DNA of 64,000 nt. Source: an uncultured Pelagibacteraceae bacterium. Its GTDB lineage: Bacteria > Pseudomonadota > Alphaproteobacteria > Pelagibacterales > Pelagibacteraceae. The DNA is taken from contig CACFYB010000001.1 in NCBI GenBank assembly GCA_902570425.1, positions 186,001 to 250,000 on the forward strand. The letters run 5' to 3'. The notes below the pieces were generated by a model, which did not search any database, was not told the origin of the DNA, and saw nothing but the letters and a program-made list of their open reading frames with translations. This document shows, in pieces, positions 28,594-39,712 of the stretch (its first letter is position 1; every line of letters starts with the position of its first letter). Both the position numbers and the translations under genes were made by a program.

Positions 28594-29256
28594 TTAAATT
28601 AAATTTATAAGTTCACTTAAATTTTTAATTTGATTAATAGGTTTATAGTCAAGATTATCGAAGATATTATTATTTCGATTTACCCAAATAGCTTGATAAC
28701 CATAATTTCCTCCACCAGAAACATCCCAGGTATTTGCACTTAAGAATGCAATCTGGCTTTTTTCAATTTTATATTTTTTTATTGGTAGATCATAGACTTT
28801 TGAGTCTGGTTTATAAATTCCAACCTCTTCAATAGAAAACAAATCATCAAATAAATTATCTAAGTTACTACTCTTAACTAATCGATTTAAGAGAGAAGGG
28901 GTTCCATTTGAAAGTATAGCTAATTTAAAATTCTTTTTTTTTAATATCTTTAAAGTTTCTGGAACTTCTTGAAAGGGCGAGAGGACTTTATATAAATTCA
29001 ATAATTCATCTTTCATTTCGGGATCTATATTAAAAGCTTTCATGGATTTATCTAAGCTGTCCTCAGTAATTTGCCAAAAATCTTTATGTCTTTTCATTAA
29101 AGTTCTAAGCCAGGTATATTCTAACTGAGTAGTTCTCCAAAAATTTGCAAAAGGCTCCCACTTATCTCCAATTTTATCTTTACATTTTTCCGCAGCAGAA
29201 TTGACATCAAACAATGTGCCATAAGCATCGAAAATTATTGCTTTAATATTTTTCAT
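28594..29256 (-). CDS. Haloacid dehalogenase, type II-like HAD hydrolase
   Basis: 220 residues. The HAD nucleophile motif IIFDAYGTLFDVNSA (residues about 7-21), motif II LAILSNGTPSLL, the lysine/motif III region KPDSKVY, and the C-terminal SANTWDVSGGGNYGYQAIWVNR fit (S)-2-haloacid dehalogenases. The substrate specificity is inferred; it may act on other small acids. The start is 17 bases from the divergent rsmE start. Confidence 0.88.
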   Translation of the reverse strand: MKNIKAIIFDAYGTLFDVNSAAEKCKDKIGDKWEPFANFWRTTQLEYTWLRTLMKRHKDFWQITEDSLDKSMKAFNIDPEMKDELLNLYKVLSPFQEVPETLKILKKKNFKLAILSNGTPSLLNRLVKSSNLDNLFDDLFSIEEVGIYKPDSKVYDLPIKKYKIEKSQIAFLSANTWDVSGGGNYGYQAIWVNRNNNIFDNLDYKPINQIKNLSELINLI

Positions 29257-29273
29257 AAACTAACTTAACATAA

Positions 29274-29975
29274 ATGAGTAATATTAGATTATTTTTTTCA
29301 AATTCATTATCAGCTAACTTGACTGATAAATTAGATAAATCTCAATCACATTACTTAACTAAAGTAATGAGAATTAAGGAAAATGAAGTTTTTTCTTTAT
29401 TCAATAAAGAAGGAGAATGGGAAGCAAAAATTTTAGGAATATCAAAAAATATTGTTGAATTTAAAACCACAAAGCAATTAAGGCAAAAAGAAAATACTAA
29501 AGAATTATGGTTGGCATTTTCTCCAATCAAATCAAACTATCAGAATTTTATGATACAAAAAGCAACTGAATTAGGAGTGACTAAGTTTTTGCCAATTATT
29601 TTTGATAGAACAGTTGTAAGAAAGATTAACAAAGAACGTTTAGAAAAAATAGTTATTGAAGCAAGTGAACAATCAAATCGTATTAATGTACCCTTTATTG
29701 AAAGTCCCCAAACCTTGGATATTCTTCTAAAAGAAAACTCAATGAATTTAATCTTCACAGATTTAAATTCAGATAACAATAAAGTTGATAAATCAAAGTT
29801 TACAGACAAACCAGTATGTATAATTATAGGTCCTGAGGGTGATTTTTCAGAAGTTGAAAGAGACAGGATTCTTTCTTTCGGAGGAGTTCAATCTGTCAAA
29901 ATTAGTGAGAATATATTGAGATCAGAAACAGCCGTCATTTCAGCAATTTCGATCGTAAATTATGTGATTAATTGA
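29274..29975 (+). CDS. rsmE: 16S rRNA (uracil1498-N3)-methyltransferase
   Basis: 233 residues. The N-terminal PUA-like domain (HYLTKVMRIKENEVF) is followed by the SPOUT knot: SPIKSNYQNFMIQKATELGV, ERTV-type FDRTVVRK, and the SAM-binding IIGPEGDFSEVE with ISENILRSETAVISAIS at the C-terminus. These are RsmE signatures. It methylates U1498 in the 16S rRNA decoding region. It is single and divergent from the haloacid dehalogenase gene. Confidence 0.96.
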   Translation: MSNIRLFFSNSLSANLTDKLDKSQSHYLTKVMRIKENEVFSLFNKEGEWEAKILGISKNIVEFKTTKQLRQKENTKELWLAFSPIKSNYQNFMIQKATELGVTKFLPIIFDRTVVRKINKERLEKIVIEASEQSNRINVPFIESPQTLDILLKENSMNLIFTDLNSDNNKVDKSKFTDKPVCIIIGPEGDFSEVERDRILSFGGVQSVKISENILRSETAVISAISIVNYVIN

Positions 29976-30035
29976 TAAATTGTCGCGAAAAGTAAAGTGT
30001 AATTTTCATAAAAGAGCTTTATATAGCTATTAAAA

Positions 30036-32481
<2,446 letters not shown>

Positions 32482-32501
32482 AATAAAAGCTAAAAAGATT
32501 A

Positions 32502-33413
32502 ATGGATAATTCAAAGCTAAAAAAAAGAAGTTTATCTCAAGAAGATTTATTTAATTTCTCTGAGCTATTTAAATTAATGAAGCCAAGAGTTATGTCTTTA
32601 GTGATTTTTACATGTGCAGTTGGTCTGCTGACAGCACCAAATCTAGTTTCAACAAAAGACGCAATTATTGGTATCTTATTAGTTTCATTAGGAGCTGGTG
32701 CAGCTGGAGCATTGAATATGTGGTATGAGTCTGATCTTGATGCTTTGATGACTAGAACTTGTTTAAGACCTATACCAACAGGAAAAGTGAACAAAAATCA
32801 GGCTTTTATATTTGGAGTTACTCTATCGATTGTTTCAGTAGTAGCACTCGATTATTTTACGAATAGAATTTCAGCTGCAATATTACTTCTAACAATATTG
32901 TTTTATGTTTTTATTTATACAATTTGGCTAAAAAGACGAACACCACAAAATATTGTTATCGGCGGAGCTGCTGGAGCATTCCCACCTGTGATTGGATGGA
33001 CAATTGCAACTGGCTCACTTTCAATTGAACCAATAGCCTTTTTTTTAATTATATTTTTTTGGACACCTTCACATTTTTGGGCATTGAGTTTGTACAAATC
33101 GGATGATTATAAAAAAGCTAATATACCAATGCTCCCTTTAACGAATGGAGTTGAGAGCACAAAAATAAATATATTTGTTTATTCCTTGCTGATGTTACCA
33201 GTTATAATTTTCCCATACTTAATAAATTTTGTTGGATTAACTTTTTTAGTTCCATCATTACTGTTAACATTTTATTATAACTTTTTATGCTACGAATTAT
33301 ACAATTATAAGAAAAATAAGTTCAATCCGAAAAAGGCTAAATCAATATTTGGATATTCAATACTTTACTTATTTTTGGTTTTTGTGCTTTTTTTGATAGA
33401 TAAAATAATATGA
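32502..33413 (+). CDS. ctaB: Protoheme IX farnesyltransferase (haem O synthase)
   Basis: 303 residues with about nine membrane helices. The prenyl-diphosphate motif is NMWYESDLDALMTRTCLRPIPTG (about 72-94, with NxxxDxxxD as N-x-x-x-E-S-D-x-D), plus the second-site LYKSDDYKKANIPMLP. It attaches farnesyl to haem b to make haem O for the aa3 oxidase. Its stop codon overlaps the start of the small CoxF-like ORF in ATGA at 33410-33413. Confidence 0.96.
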   Translation: MDNSKLKKRSLSQEDLFNFSELFKLMKPRVMSLVIFTCAVGLLTAPNLVSTKDAIIGILLVSLGAGAAGALNMWYESDLDALMTRTCLRPIPTGKVNKNQAFIFGVTLSIVSVVALDYFTNRISAAILLLTILFYVFIYTIWLKRRTPQNIVIGGAAGAFPPVIGWTIATGSLSIEPIAFFLIIFFWTPSHFWALSLYKSDDYKKANIPMLPLTNGVESTKINIFVYSLLMLPVIIFPYLINFVGLTFLVPSLLLTFYYNFLCYELYNYKKNKFNPKKAKSIFGYSILYLFLVFVLFLIDKII

Positions 33414-33535
33414 TAACACCAGATAAAAAAACAAAAAGAAAAAATATTTTTACAGCAATAGCAATAATTGCCTTCATGATATTTCTTTTCTTTTTTACAC
33501 TATATAACACTGGAGTATTTGATAGAGCTATATGA
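33410..33535 (+). CDS. CoxF-like small membrane protein, 41 residues
   Basis: A 41-codon frame fills the space between ctaB and ctaG, overlapping each by 4 bases (ATGA at 33410 and at 33532). The product has a basic N-terminus (MITPDKKTKRKN), one membrane helix (IFTAIAIIAFMIFLFFFTL, about 13-31) and a short NTGVFDRAI tail. This is the layout of CoxF-type proteins found between ctaB and ctaG in alphaproteobacterial oxidase operons, thought to help oxidase assembly. The double ATGA overlap is strong evidence that it is translated. Confidence 0.8.
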   Translation: MITPDKKTKRKNIFTAIAIIAFMIFLFFFTLYNTGVFDRAI

Positions 33536-34065
33536 TTGAAAAAAAAAAATTAACTCCATTAGTTTTAGCCGGAATTTTTGTTCTAATGTTAGGTTTATCT
33601 TATGCGGCAGTGCCTTTGTATGATCTTTTTTGTAGAGTTACTGGTTTTGGAGGGACTACTCAAGTATCTGATAATGCTCCAAAAGTAGTATTAGAAAAAG
33701 TAGTAAGTGTGAGATTTGATACTAATGTAAATAATTTACCATGGGATTTTAAAGCAAAATCAAATGTGATCGATGTTAAAGTTGGCCAGGTTAATAAAAT
33801 AGAGTTCGAGGTTACAAATTATAGCGATGAACCGACAGCCGGAGTGGCAAGTTTCAATGTTTCGCCTGCTAGTTTTGGGAAATATTATAGTAAACTTGGA
33901 TGTTTTTGTTTTGAAAAGCAAGAGTTAAAAGCTGGAGAAAAAGCAACTTATGTTATGACTTTTTATCTAGACCCTGAAATGGTTAATGACCCGACTGTAA
34001 AAAACTTAGAGGATGTAACTATGTCGTATACTTTTTTCTCGACAGATTACTATAAACAATCATAA
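33532..34065 (+). CDS. ctaG: Cytochrome c oxidase assembly protein CtaG/Cox11
   Basis: 177 residues with a single N-terminal helix (about 6-26) and a periplasmic immunoglobulin-like domain. Copper-binding features are PLYDLFCRVTGFGG (about 25-38) and the CXC pair KLGCFCFEKQEL (about 124-135), followed by MTFYLDPEM. Cox11 delivers copper to the CuB site of subunit I. It overlaps the CoxF-like ORF by 4 bases and precedes ctaE by 9 bases. Confidence 0.97.
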   Translation: MIEKKKLTPLVLAGIFVLMLGLSYAAVPLYDLFCRVTGFGGTTQVSDNAPKVVLEKVVSVRFDTNVNNLPWDFKAKSNVIDVKVGQVNKIEFEVTNYSDEPTAGVASFNVSPASFGKYYSKLGCFCFEKQELKAGEKATYVMTFYLDPEMVNDPTVKNLEDVTMSYTFFSTDYYKQS

Positions 34066-34074
34066 TCCAAAAAA

Positions 34075-34863
34075 ATGTCAGCTGAAAAAAAACATGATTA
34101 TCATTTAGTAGACCCAAGTCCCTGGCCAATCTACGTTTCTTTCTCGTGCTTAGTTTTAGCACTGGGAGCAGTTTATTACATGCACGCAGATGTTTCATGG
34201 GGAATGTATTTAGGTTTTGCTCTACTAATTTACGGAGCATATATGTGGTTTAGAGACGTAGTGATTGAAGCTGAACATCAAGGTCATCACACTCCAGTAG
34301 TTCAAATACACCATCGTTATGGAATGACATTATTTATTGCTTCAGAGGTAATGTTTTTTGTTGCTTGGTTTTGGGCTTACTTTGATGTGAGTCTTTTTCC
34401 AAATGAATTCGTCGGTAACGTATGGCCACCAAAAGATATTGAAACTTTTGATCCTTGGGATATTCCATTGATAAATACTTTAGTGCTATTACTTTCAGGA
34501 ACAACTGTTACCTGGTCTCATCATGCTCTTTTAGAAAATGATAGGAAAGGTTTTATAAATGGCTTGATCTTAACAGTAGTTCTTGGAGTTTGTTTTACAG
34601 CTTTACAGGCATACGAGTATCATCATGCAACATTTGCTTTTTCAGATCATATTTATGGATCAGTATTTTATATGGCAACAGGATTTCACGGATTCCATGT
34701 TATTGTTGGCACAATTTTCTTAGCAGTATGTTTATGGCGAGGAAAATTAGGTCATTTCAATAAAGATCATCACTTTGGTTTTGAGGCCGCAGCTTGGTAT
34801 TGGCACTTTGTTGATGTGGTATGGTTATTTTTATTTGCAGCCATTTATATTTGGGGAAGCTAA
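34075..34863 (+). CDS. ctaE: Cytochrome c oxidase subunit III
   Basis: 262 residues with seven membrane helices. Family phrases are HDYHLVDPSPWPIYVS near the N-terminus, MFFVAWFWAYFD (about 98-109), and the C-terminal FEAAAWYWHFVDVVWLFLF. Subunit III stabilises the proton-pumping aa3 core. It follows ctaG by 9 bases and is followed by a SURF1 gene, completing the oxidase operon. Confidence 0.98.
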   Translation: MSAEKKHDYHLVDPSPWPIYVSFSCLVLALGAVYYMHADVSWGMYLGFALLIYGAYMWFRDVVIEAEHQGHHTPVVQIHHRYGMTLFIASEVMFFVAWFWAYFDVSLFPNEFVGNVWPPKDIETFDPWDIPLINTLVLLLSGTTVTWSHHALLENDRKGFINGLILTVVLGVCFTALQAYEYHHATFAFSDHIYGSVFYMATGFHGFHVIVGTIFLAVCLWRGKLGHFNKDHHFGFEAAAWYWHFVDVVWLFLFAAIYIWGS

Positions 34864-34872
34864 TTTTGAATT

Positions 34873-35526
34873 TTGAAACATAAATTTTTATTTTCAGTTT
34901 TTATAATATTTTTTATATTAGTTTTTATTGCATTGGGTACTTGGCAGATAATTCGGTTGAATTGGAAGAATAATCTTATTTTAGAAATTGAAAATTCATT
35001 AAAAAAACCACCAGTCGAACTTACAAAATCAAATAAACAAAATTATCTAAAGATTAAAACATCAGGAAGTATAGATTTTGAGAAACAAATTTATCTATAT
35101 AATTTGAATGATACGGGAATACCTGGTTTTGAAGTATTAAATCCAATTTTGATTAATGGTGAAAACTATTTAATTAACAGAGGATGGATACCTTTTGAAA
35201 AAAAGGATATGCCAGAGATAAATATATTTGATCAAAATAATATAGTAGGCACTCTCAAAACTCAGGGAAGAAAAAATATATTCAAACCAGATAATGATAT
35301 TAAAGAAAATTACTGGTTTAGCTTAAATAGAGAGGATATTTCAAAATTTACTGGTAAAAAATTTTCTGAGTACATAATATATTTAGATGGAAATTATCAA
35401 CTTCCAAGACCAAAAAAAATTACTGCTAATATTTCTAATAATCATAAAAAATATGCAATGACATGGTTTTCGTTAGCGATTTCAATTCTTTTGCTATATC
35501 TATATTTTAGAAAAAAGAATTATTAA
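34873..35526 (+). CDS. SURF1 family oxidase assembly protein
   Basis: 217 residues starting with TTG at 34873; no ATG gives the N-terminal helix. Two membrane helices flank a periplasmic domain: helix one is followed by LGTWQIIRLNWK (about 18-30), and YLINRGWIPFEKKD is the SURF1 core. A C-terminal helix follows NNHKKYAMTWFSLAISIL. SURF1 helps insert haem a into subunit I. It begins 9 bases after ctaE and ends directly before thrC. Confidence 0.92.
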   Translation: MKHKFLFSVFIIFFILVFIALGTWQIIRLNWKNNLILEIENSLKKPPVELTKSNKQNYLKIKTSGSIDFEKQIYLYNLNDTGIPGFEVLNPILINGENYLINRGWIPFEKKDMPEINIFDQNNIVGTLKTQGRKNIFKPDNDIKENYWFSLNREDISKFTGKKFSEYIIYLDGNYQLPRPKKITANISNNHKKYAMTWFSLAISILLLYLYFRKKNY

Positions 35527-36900
35527 ATGAACTATATAAGCACAAGAAATAATAAGAAAAACTTTACTTTTAAAGATGTTTTCCTCAAAGGTTTGGCAGA
35601 TGATGGGGGGCTATTTGTTCCTAAATCAATTAAGCAATTTAAGAATTCGGAATTAGATAATTTAAAAAAACTTAACTACAATGATTTGGCAGCTGAAATA
35701 ATCTATCCATTTGTAGGAGATTTTATTTCTAAAGAGGGATTAATATCTATAATTTCTAAATCGTATTGTAATTTCAGATCAGATGATGTGGTAAAAATTT
35801 CTGAACTAGGAAATTTAAAAGTTTTAGAACTATTTCATGGCCCCACTCTTGCCTTTAAAGATATTGCAATGCAATTAATAGGTAATTTTTATCAACATCA
35901 ATTAGAAAATGATCAAAAAAAAATTAATATAATAGTAGCTACTTCAGGGGATACTGGAGCAGCTGCCATAGATGCGTTGAAAGGAAAAAGTAATTTAAAT
36001 ATTTTTGTATTACATCCAAATAACAAGATTTCACCAGTACAAAGAAGATTAATGACAATACATGAAGAGAACAACGTATTTAACATTGCAGTAGAGGGCA
36101 ATTTTGATGACTGCCAAAATTTAGTTAAAGCAATGTTCAATGACAAAAAATTTTCAAAAACAATTAATATGTCAGGTGTAAATTCAATTAACTGGGCAAG
36201 AATTATTGCTCAATCAGTCTATTATTTTTATGCTTATTTTAAAGTTGGAAATGGTCAACCTTTATCTTTCTCTGTTCCAACAGGAAACTTCGGTGACGTT
36301 TATGCAGGTTACTTAGCAAAAAAATTAGGCCTTCCGATTGATAAACTAATTGTAGCTACAAATAAAAATGACATACTACACAGAGCAATATCAGTTGGTG
36401 ACTATACCCAAAAGAAAGTTGAGGAAACAAATACTCCAAGCATGGATATACAAATAGCAAGTAATTTTGAAAGGCTTTTATATGATGTAAAAGATTGTAA
36501 TTCAGAAGTTACAAAAAATATAATGGCTGAAATAAAAAATAATACTTATAAAATTGATAAAAATGATTTAGATAAGATTAAAAAGAATTTTATATCTGAG
36601 ATGCTTGATGAAAACGAAACTACCAAAATGATAAAGACAATTAGTGATGAACATCAAATGGTGGTTGATCCGCACACTGCAGTAGGCATTGGTGCAGTCA
36701 GAAAATTAGGATTGGAAAAAAATTGTATTGTATTATCAACTGCACACCCTTGTAAGTTTCCAAATGCAATAGAGGAAGCAATATCAAAAACTGAAAATTT
36801 ACCAGATAGCCTGAAATATGTGAATGATAGAAAAGAAAAATTTGAAATTATTTCAAATGATTTTGAAAAAGTTAAAAAATATGTAATGAACTCTATATGA
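35527..36900 (+). CDS. thrC: Threonine synthase
   Basis: 457 residues. The pyridoxal-phosphate lysine lies in the FHGPTLAFKDIAMQ motif (about 101-115), and the phosphate-binding loop is ATSGDTGAAAIDAL (about 138-151), both typical of threonine synthase. It converts O-phospho-homoserine to threonine in the cytosol. Homoserine kinase (thrB) is close by on the other strand. It starts immediately after the SURF1 stop and overlaps the peroxiredoxin gene by 4 bases. Confidence 0.97.
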   Translation: MNYISTRNNKKNFTFKDVFLKGLADDGGLFVPKSIKQFKNSELDNLKKLNYNDLAAEIIYPFVGDFISKEGLISIISKSYCNFRSDDVVKISELGNLKVLELFHGPTLAFKDIAMQLIGNFYQHQLENDQKKINIIVATSGDTGAAAIDALKGKSNLNIFVLHPNNKISPVQRRLMTIHEENNVFNIAVEGNFDDCQNLVKAMFNDKKFSKTINMSGVNSINWARIIAQSVYYFYAYFKVGNGQPLSFSVPTGNFGDVYAGYLAKKLGLPIDKLIVATNKNDILHRAISVGDYTQKKVEETNTPSMDIQIASNFERLLYDVKDCNSEVTKNIMAEIKNNTYKIDKNDLDKIKKNFISEMLDENETTKMIKTISDEHQMVVDPHTAVGIGAVRKLGLEKNCIVLSTAHPCKFPNAIEEAISKTENLPDSLKYVNDRKEKFEIISNDFEKVKKYVMNSI

Positions 36901-37385
36901 AACTTAAAATAAAAGATAAAATACCAGATACAGAGATTTTTCAACTTATTGATGGAGAACCTCAAATAAGTAAATTAAGAGAAATTATAGGTAATGGAAA
37001 AATCATTTTGTTTGGATTACCTGGAGCATTTACGTCAACTTGTTCAAAACTTCATTTACCAGGTTTTGTAGAAAATGCAGACAAAATTAAAGCAAAAGGA
37101 ATAGAAAATATATTTTGTTTATCAGTAAATGATCCTTATGTAATGAATGCATGGGGAGAGATCAATAACACTGGTAATAAAATTAAAATGTTATGTGATC
37201 CTTATTTATTATTTACTAAAGCAATTGGTGCAGAAGTTGATCGAAATGCAAAAGGAATGGGAATTAGATCAAATCGTTATTTGATGGTTATTGAAAACTC
37301 CACAGTTGTTAATATTCATGTAGAAAAAGAAACTAAAGAATGTGGTTTAACTTCAGCAGAAAATTTACTAAATAATCTATTATAA
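36897..37385 (+). CDS. Peroxiredoxin (Prx5/AhpE-like)
   Basis: 162 residues. The peroxidatic Cys49 lies in LPGAFTSTCSKLHLPGF (a Ser replaces the usual Pro of FTPTCS). The chain has the Prx5 layout SVNDPYVMNAW and a late RSNRYLMVIENSTV. It reduces hydrogen and alkyl peroxides using glutaredoxin or thioredoxin. It overlaps the thrC stop (ATGA) and the convergent rnhA by 6 bases. Confidence 0.93.
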   Translation: MKLKIKDKIPDTEIFQLIDGEPQISKLREIIGNGKIILFGLPGAFTSTCSKLHLPGFVENADKIKAKGIENIFCLSVNDPYVMNAWGEINNTGNKIKMLCDPYLLFTKAIGAEVDRNAKGMGIRSNRYLMVIENSTVVNIHVEKETKECGLTSAENLLNNLL

Positions 37386-37802
37386 GTTGGCAGCATCTTT
37401 AGCAAGTAAATCTACTTCATTGTTTAATTTATCTGTTGAATGTGCTTTTACCCAATTCCAACTGATTTCAAATTCACTATTTAGTAGTTCTAATTCTGTC
37501 CAAAGTTCTTTGTTACTCACCTCTTTTTTGTTTGCAGTTTTCCATCCATTTTTTTTCCAATTATATATCCATTCTGTTATTCCAGACTTTACGTATTTAG
37601 AGTCTGTAAAAATTTGGACTTTGCTTCCTTTTGGAATTTTTTTAAGAGCTTCTATAGGTGCTAATAATTCCATCTGATTATTTGTAGTATTTTTTTTATT
37701 TCCTTTTATTTCAGTTTTTTTACCATCATTTAATATTATTGCAGCCCAACCTCCTTTGCCCGGATTTCCAATACACGAACCATCAGTATAAATTTTGATC
37801 AT
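37380..37802 (-). CDS. rnhA: Ribonuclease HI
   Basis: 140 residues. The active-site carboxylates are visible: D in IYTDGSCIGNPGKGGW (about 4-19), E in NNQMELLAPIEAL (about 41-53), D in VQIFTDSKYV and D in NNEVDLLAKDAA. It cuts RNA in RNA:DNA hybrids in the cytosol. Its start overlaps the upstream thrB stop by 1 base; the 3' end overlaps the peroxiredoxin by 6 bases. Confidence 0.98.
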   Translation of the reverse strand: MIKIYTDGSCIGNPGKGGWAAIILNDGKKTEIKGNKKNTTNNQMELLAPIEALKKIPKGSKVQIFTDSKYVKSGITEWIYNWKKNGWKTANKKEVSNKELWTELELLNSEFEISWNWVKAHSTDKLNNEVDLLAKDAANL

Positions 37803-38767
37803 TAAACTAAATAATCTTTATATTTTTTTAAATTATTGTGCACTATCAATTTTTGATAATATTCTCTTGGATCTTTAATTTTTATTAAGGCTGTTTTTGG
37901 GGTGTTGGTGTAGTCATAAAGTCTTGTGAGAAAATATCTCATTGCTGCAGCACGACATAAAACATTTAGTGATTTTTTTTCTTTTAGTGAAATTTTTCTT
38001 ATATTCTCATATCCTTTAATTAAATTTTTTACCTTCTTTTTATTCAATCTGAATTGGGGATTTTTTTTATCGAAACATAATGCGTTTATACATATTGCGA
38101 TTTCATACATAAAATAATCATTCGCAGCAAAATAAAAATCTATGATTCCAGAGATCTTATTTTTTTTGAAAAAAATATTATCTATGAATAAATCTCCGTG
38201 TATTATTCCACTAGGTAATTTTTTTGGCCATTTGTTTTTTATATCTAAAAAGTTTATTTTTAAAAATTTTTCTATATTAGTAAATTTTTTTGATTTAAAT
38301 CTAATACTATTTAAAAGAGGATTTAGGTTTTTTATACTCATTGAATTTTTTCTATAAAGTTTGATCTTTTTAGTAGATGAATGCATTTCACCAATAATTT
38401 TGCCAACATCATAACAATTTTTATTATTAAGTATTTTTTTATCTTTCCCCTTTAGAAATGAAACTATACATGCACTTTTATTTTTTAATTTGATTAAATA
38501 ATTACCCTCATCATTTCTTAAAGGTTTAGGACAATTTATTTTAAAATTATTTAATTGATCCATAAGTTTCATAAAAAAAGGCAATTCCTTTTTTGACACT
38601 CTTTTTTCAAAAATAGTCAAAATAAATTTTTCATTTTTTGTTCTTAGCAGATAGTTTGTATTTTCAATTCCTTGTTTAATTCCTTTAAAACTAATAAATC
38701 TTTTAGAACTAAATTTATTATTTATATAACTAAGATTTTTTTTATTTATTTTTGTATAAACAGCCAT
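37802..38767 (-). CDS. thrB: Homoserine kinase (ThrB, aminoglycoside-phosphotransferase fold)
   Basis: 321 residues of the APH-like ThrB branch common in Alphaproteobacteria, not the GHMP-type enzyme. Visible motifs are FKGIKQGIENTNYLL (about 27-41), GIIHGDLFIDNIFFKKNKISGIIDFYFAAND (the kinase Brenner and metal-binding motifs, near 187-217, quoted in part), and CINALCF. It phosphorylates homoserine to feed thrC, which lies opposite. It lies directly after ispH. Confidence 0.94.
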   Translation of the reverse strand: MAVYTKINKKNLSYINNKFSSKRFISFKGIKQGIENTNYLLRTKNEKFILTIFEKRVSKKELPFFMKLMDQLNNFKINCPKPLRNDEGNYLIKLKNKSACIVSFLKGKDKKILNNKNCYDVGKIIGEMHSSTKKIKLYRKNSMSIKNLNPLLNSIRFKSKKFTNIEKFLKINFLDIKNKWPKKLPSGIIHGDLFIDNIFFKKNKISGIIDFYFAANDYFMYEIAICINALCFDKKNPQFRLNKKKVKNLIKGYENIRKISLKEKKSLNVLCRAAAMRYFLTRLYDYTNTPKTALIKIKDPREYYQKLIVHNNLKKYKDYLV

Positions 38768-39712
38768 TTAATTTAATTTCTTTGGAATTTTAAAAACAAC
38801 GTTTTCTTTTATTGCCTCTACCTCATCTATATTGACTGTAAATCTTTTTTTTAAGCTATTTATAAAACTGTCCACTAAAATTTCAGGAGCTGAAGCACCA
38901 GATGAAATTCCGATTGTATTAGATTTTTCAATAAGTTCATATGGAATTTCACTTTGAGAATGGATTAATAAAGAATTTTGGCATCCTGATTTTTTAGCAA
39001 CCTCAACTAATCTAACTGAGTTTGATGAATTCCTACTTCCAATAACAAAAAACAAATCGCATTTTTTCGCAATATTTTTTACTGCCATTTGTCTATTTGT
39101 TGTAGCATAACAAATATCATCTTTTTGAGGTTCTTTAATATTTGGAAATCTTTCTTTTAAAATTTTAATGATTTCTTTTGTATCATCTACAGATAGAGTT
39201 GTTTGAGTAACATATGAAATTTTATTTTTATTTTTTAAATTATATTTTTTTGCCTCATCTTCATTTTGAATAAGATCTATTGATCCATTAGGTAATTGGC
39301 CCATTGTGCCAACGACTTCAGGATGATTTTGATGACCAATTAAAATTAAATGGTAACCAGATTTATGAAGATTTTCAGCCTCTCTATGAACTTTTGACAC
39401 TAAAGGGCAAGTAGCATCAACATAAGTCATATTATAATTTTTTGCATCATCTGGTATTTTCTTAGGAACACCGTGAGCAGAAAAAATTACTGGTCTTGAC
39501 TTATCTTCTATCTCCTCAAGTTCTTCGACAAAGATTGCTCCTTTATTTTTTAAATCATCAACTACATATTTGTTATGAACTATTTCATGTCTAACATAAA
39601 CAGGTGCTCCATATTTTTGAATTGATTTTTCTACAATCTCTATAGCTCTTTCAACTCCAGCACAAAAACCTCTAGGGGCAGATAATAATATTTTAATTTC
39701 TTTATTTTTCAT
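38768..39712 (-). CDS. ispH: 4-hydroxy-3-methylbut-2-enyl diphosphate reductase
   Basis: 314 residues. The three conserved cysteines of the [4Fe-4S] cluster appear in APRGFCAGVERAIE (about 13-26), DATCPLVSKVHRE (about 98-110) and the later DICYATTNRQ. IspH performs the last step of the MEP pathway, yielding IPP and DMAPP. It is at the 3' side of the blh-crt run and its start overlaps the blh stop by 11 bases, so precursor supply is probably co-expressed with carotenoid synthesis. Confidence 0.98.
   Translation of the reverse strand: MKNKEIKILLSAPRGFCAGVERAIEIVEKSIQKYGAPVYVRHEIVHNKYVVDDLKNKGAIFVEELEEIEDKSRPVIFSAHGVPKKIPDDAKNYNMTYVDATCPLVSKVHREAENLHKSGYHLILIGHQNHPEVVGTMGQLPNGSIDLIQNEDEAKKYNLKNKNKISYVTQTTLSVDDTKEIIKILKERFPNIKEPQKDDICYATTNRQMAVKNIAKKCDLFFVIGSRNSSNSVRLVEVAKKSGCQNSLLIHSQSEIPYELIEKSNTIGISSGASAPEILVDSFINSLKKRFTVNIDEVEAIKENVVFKIPKKLN

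Noticed and set aside
30015-30030. AGCT-TTATAT-AGCT repeat before ctaC as an operator
   Set aside because: Arms of only four bases in AT-rich DNA are expected by chance. No second copy or spacing supports it.
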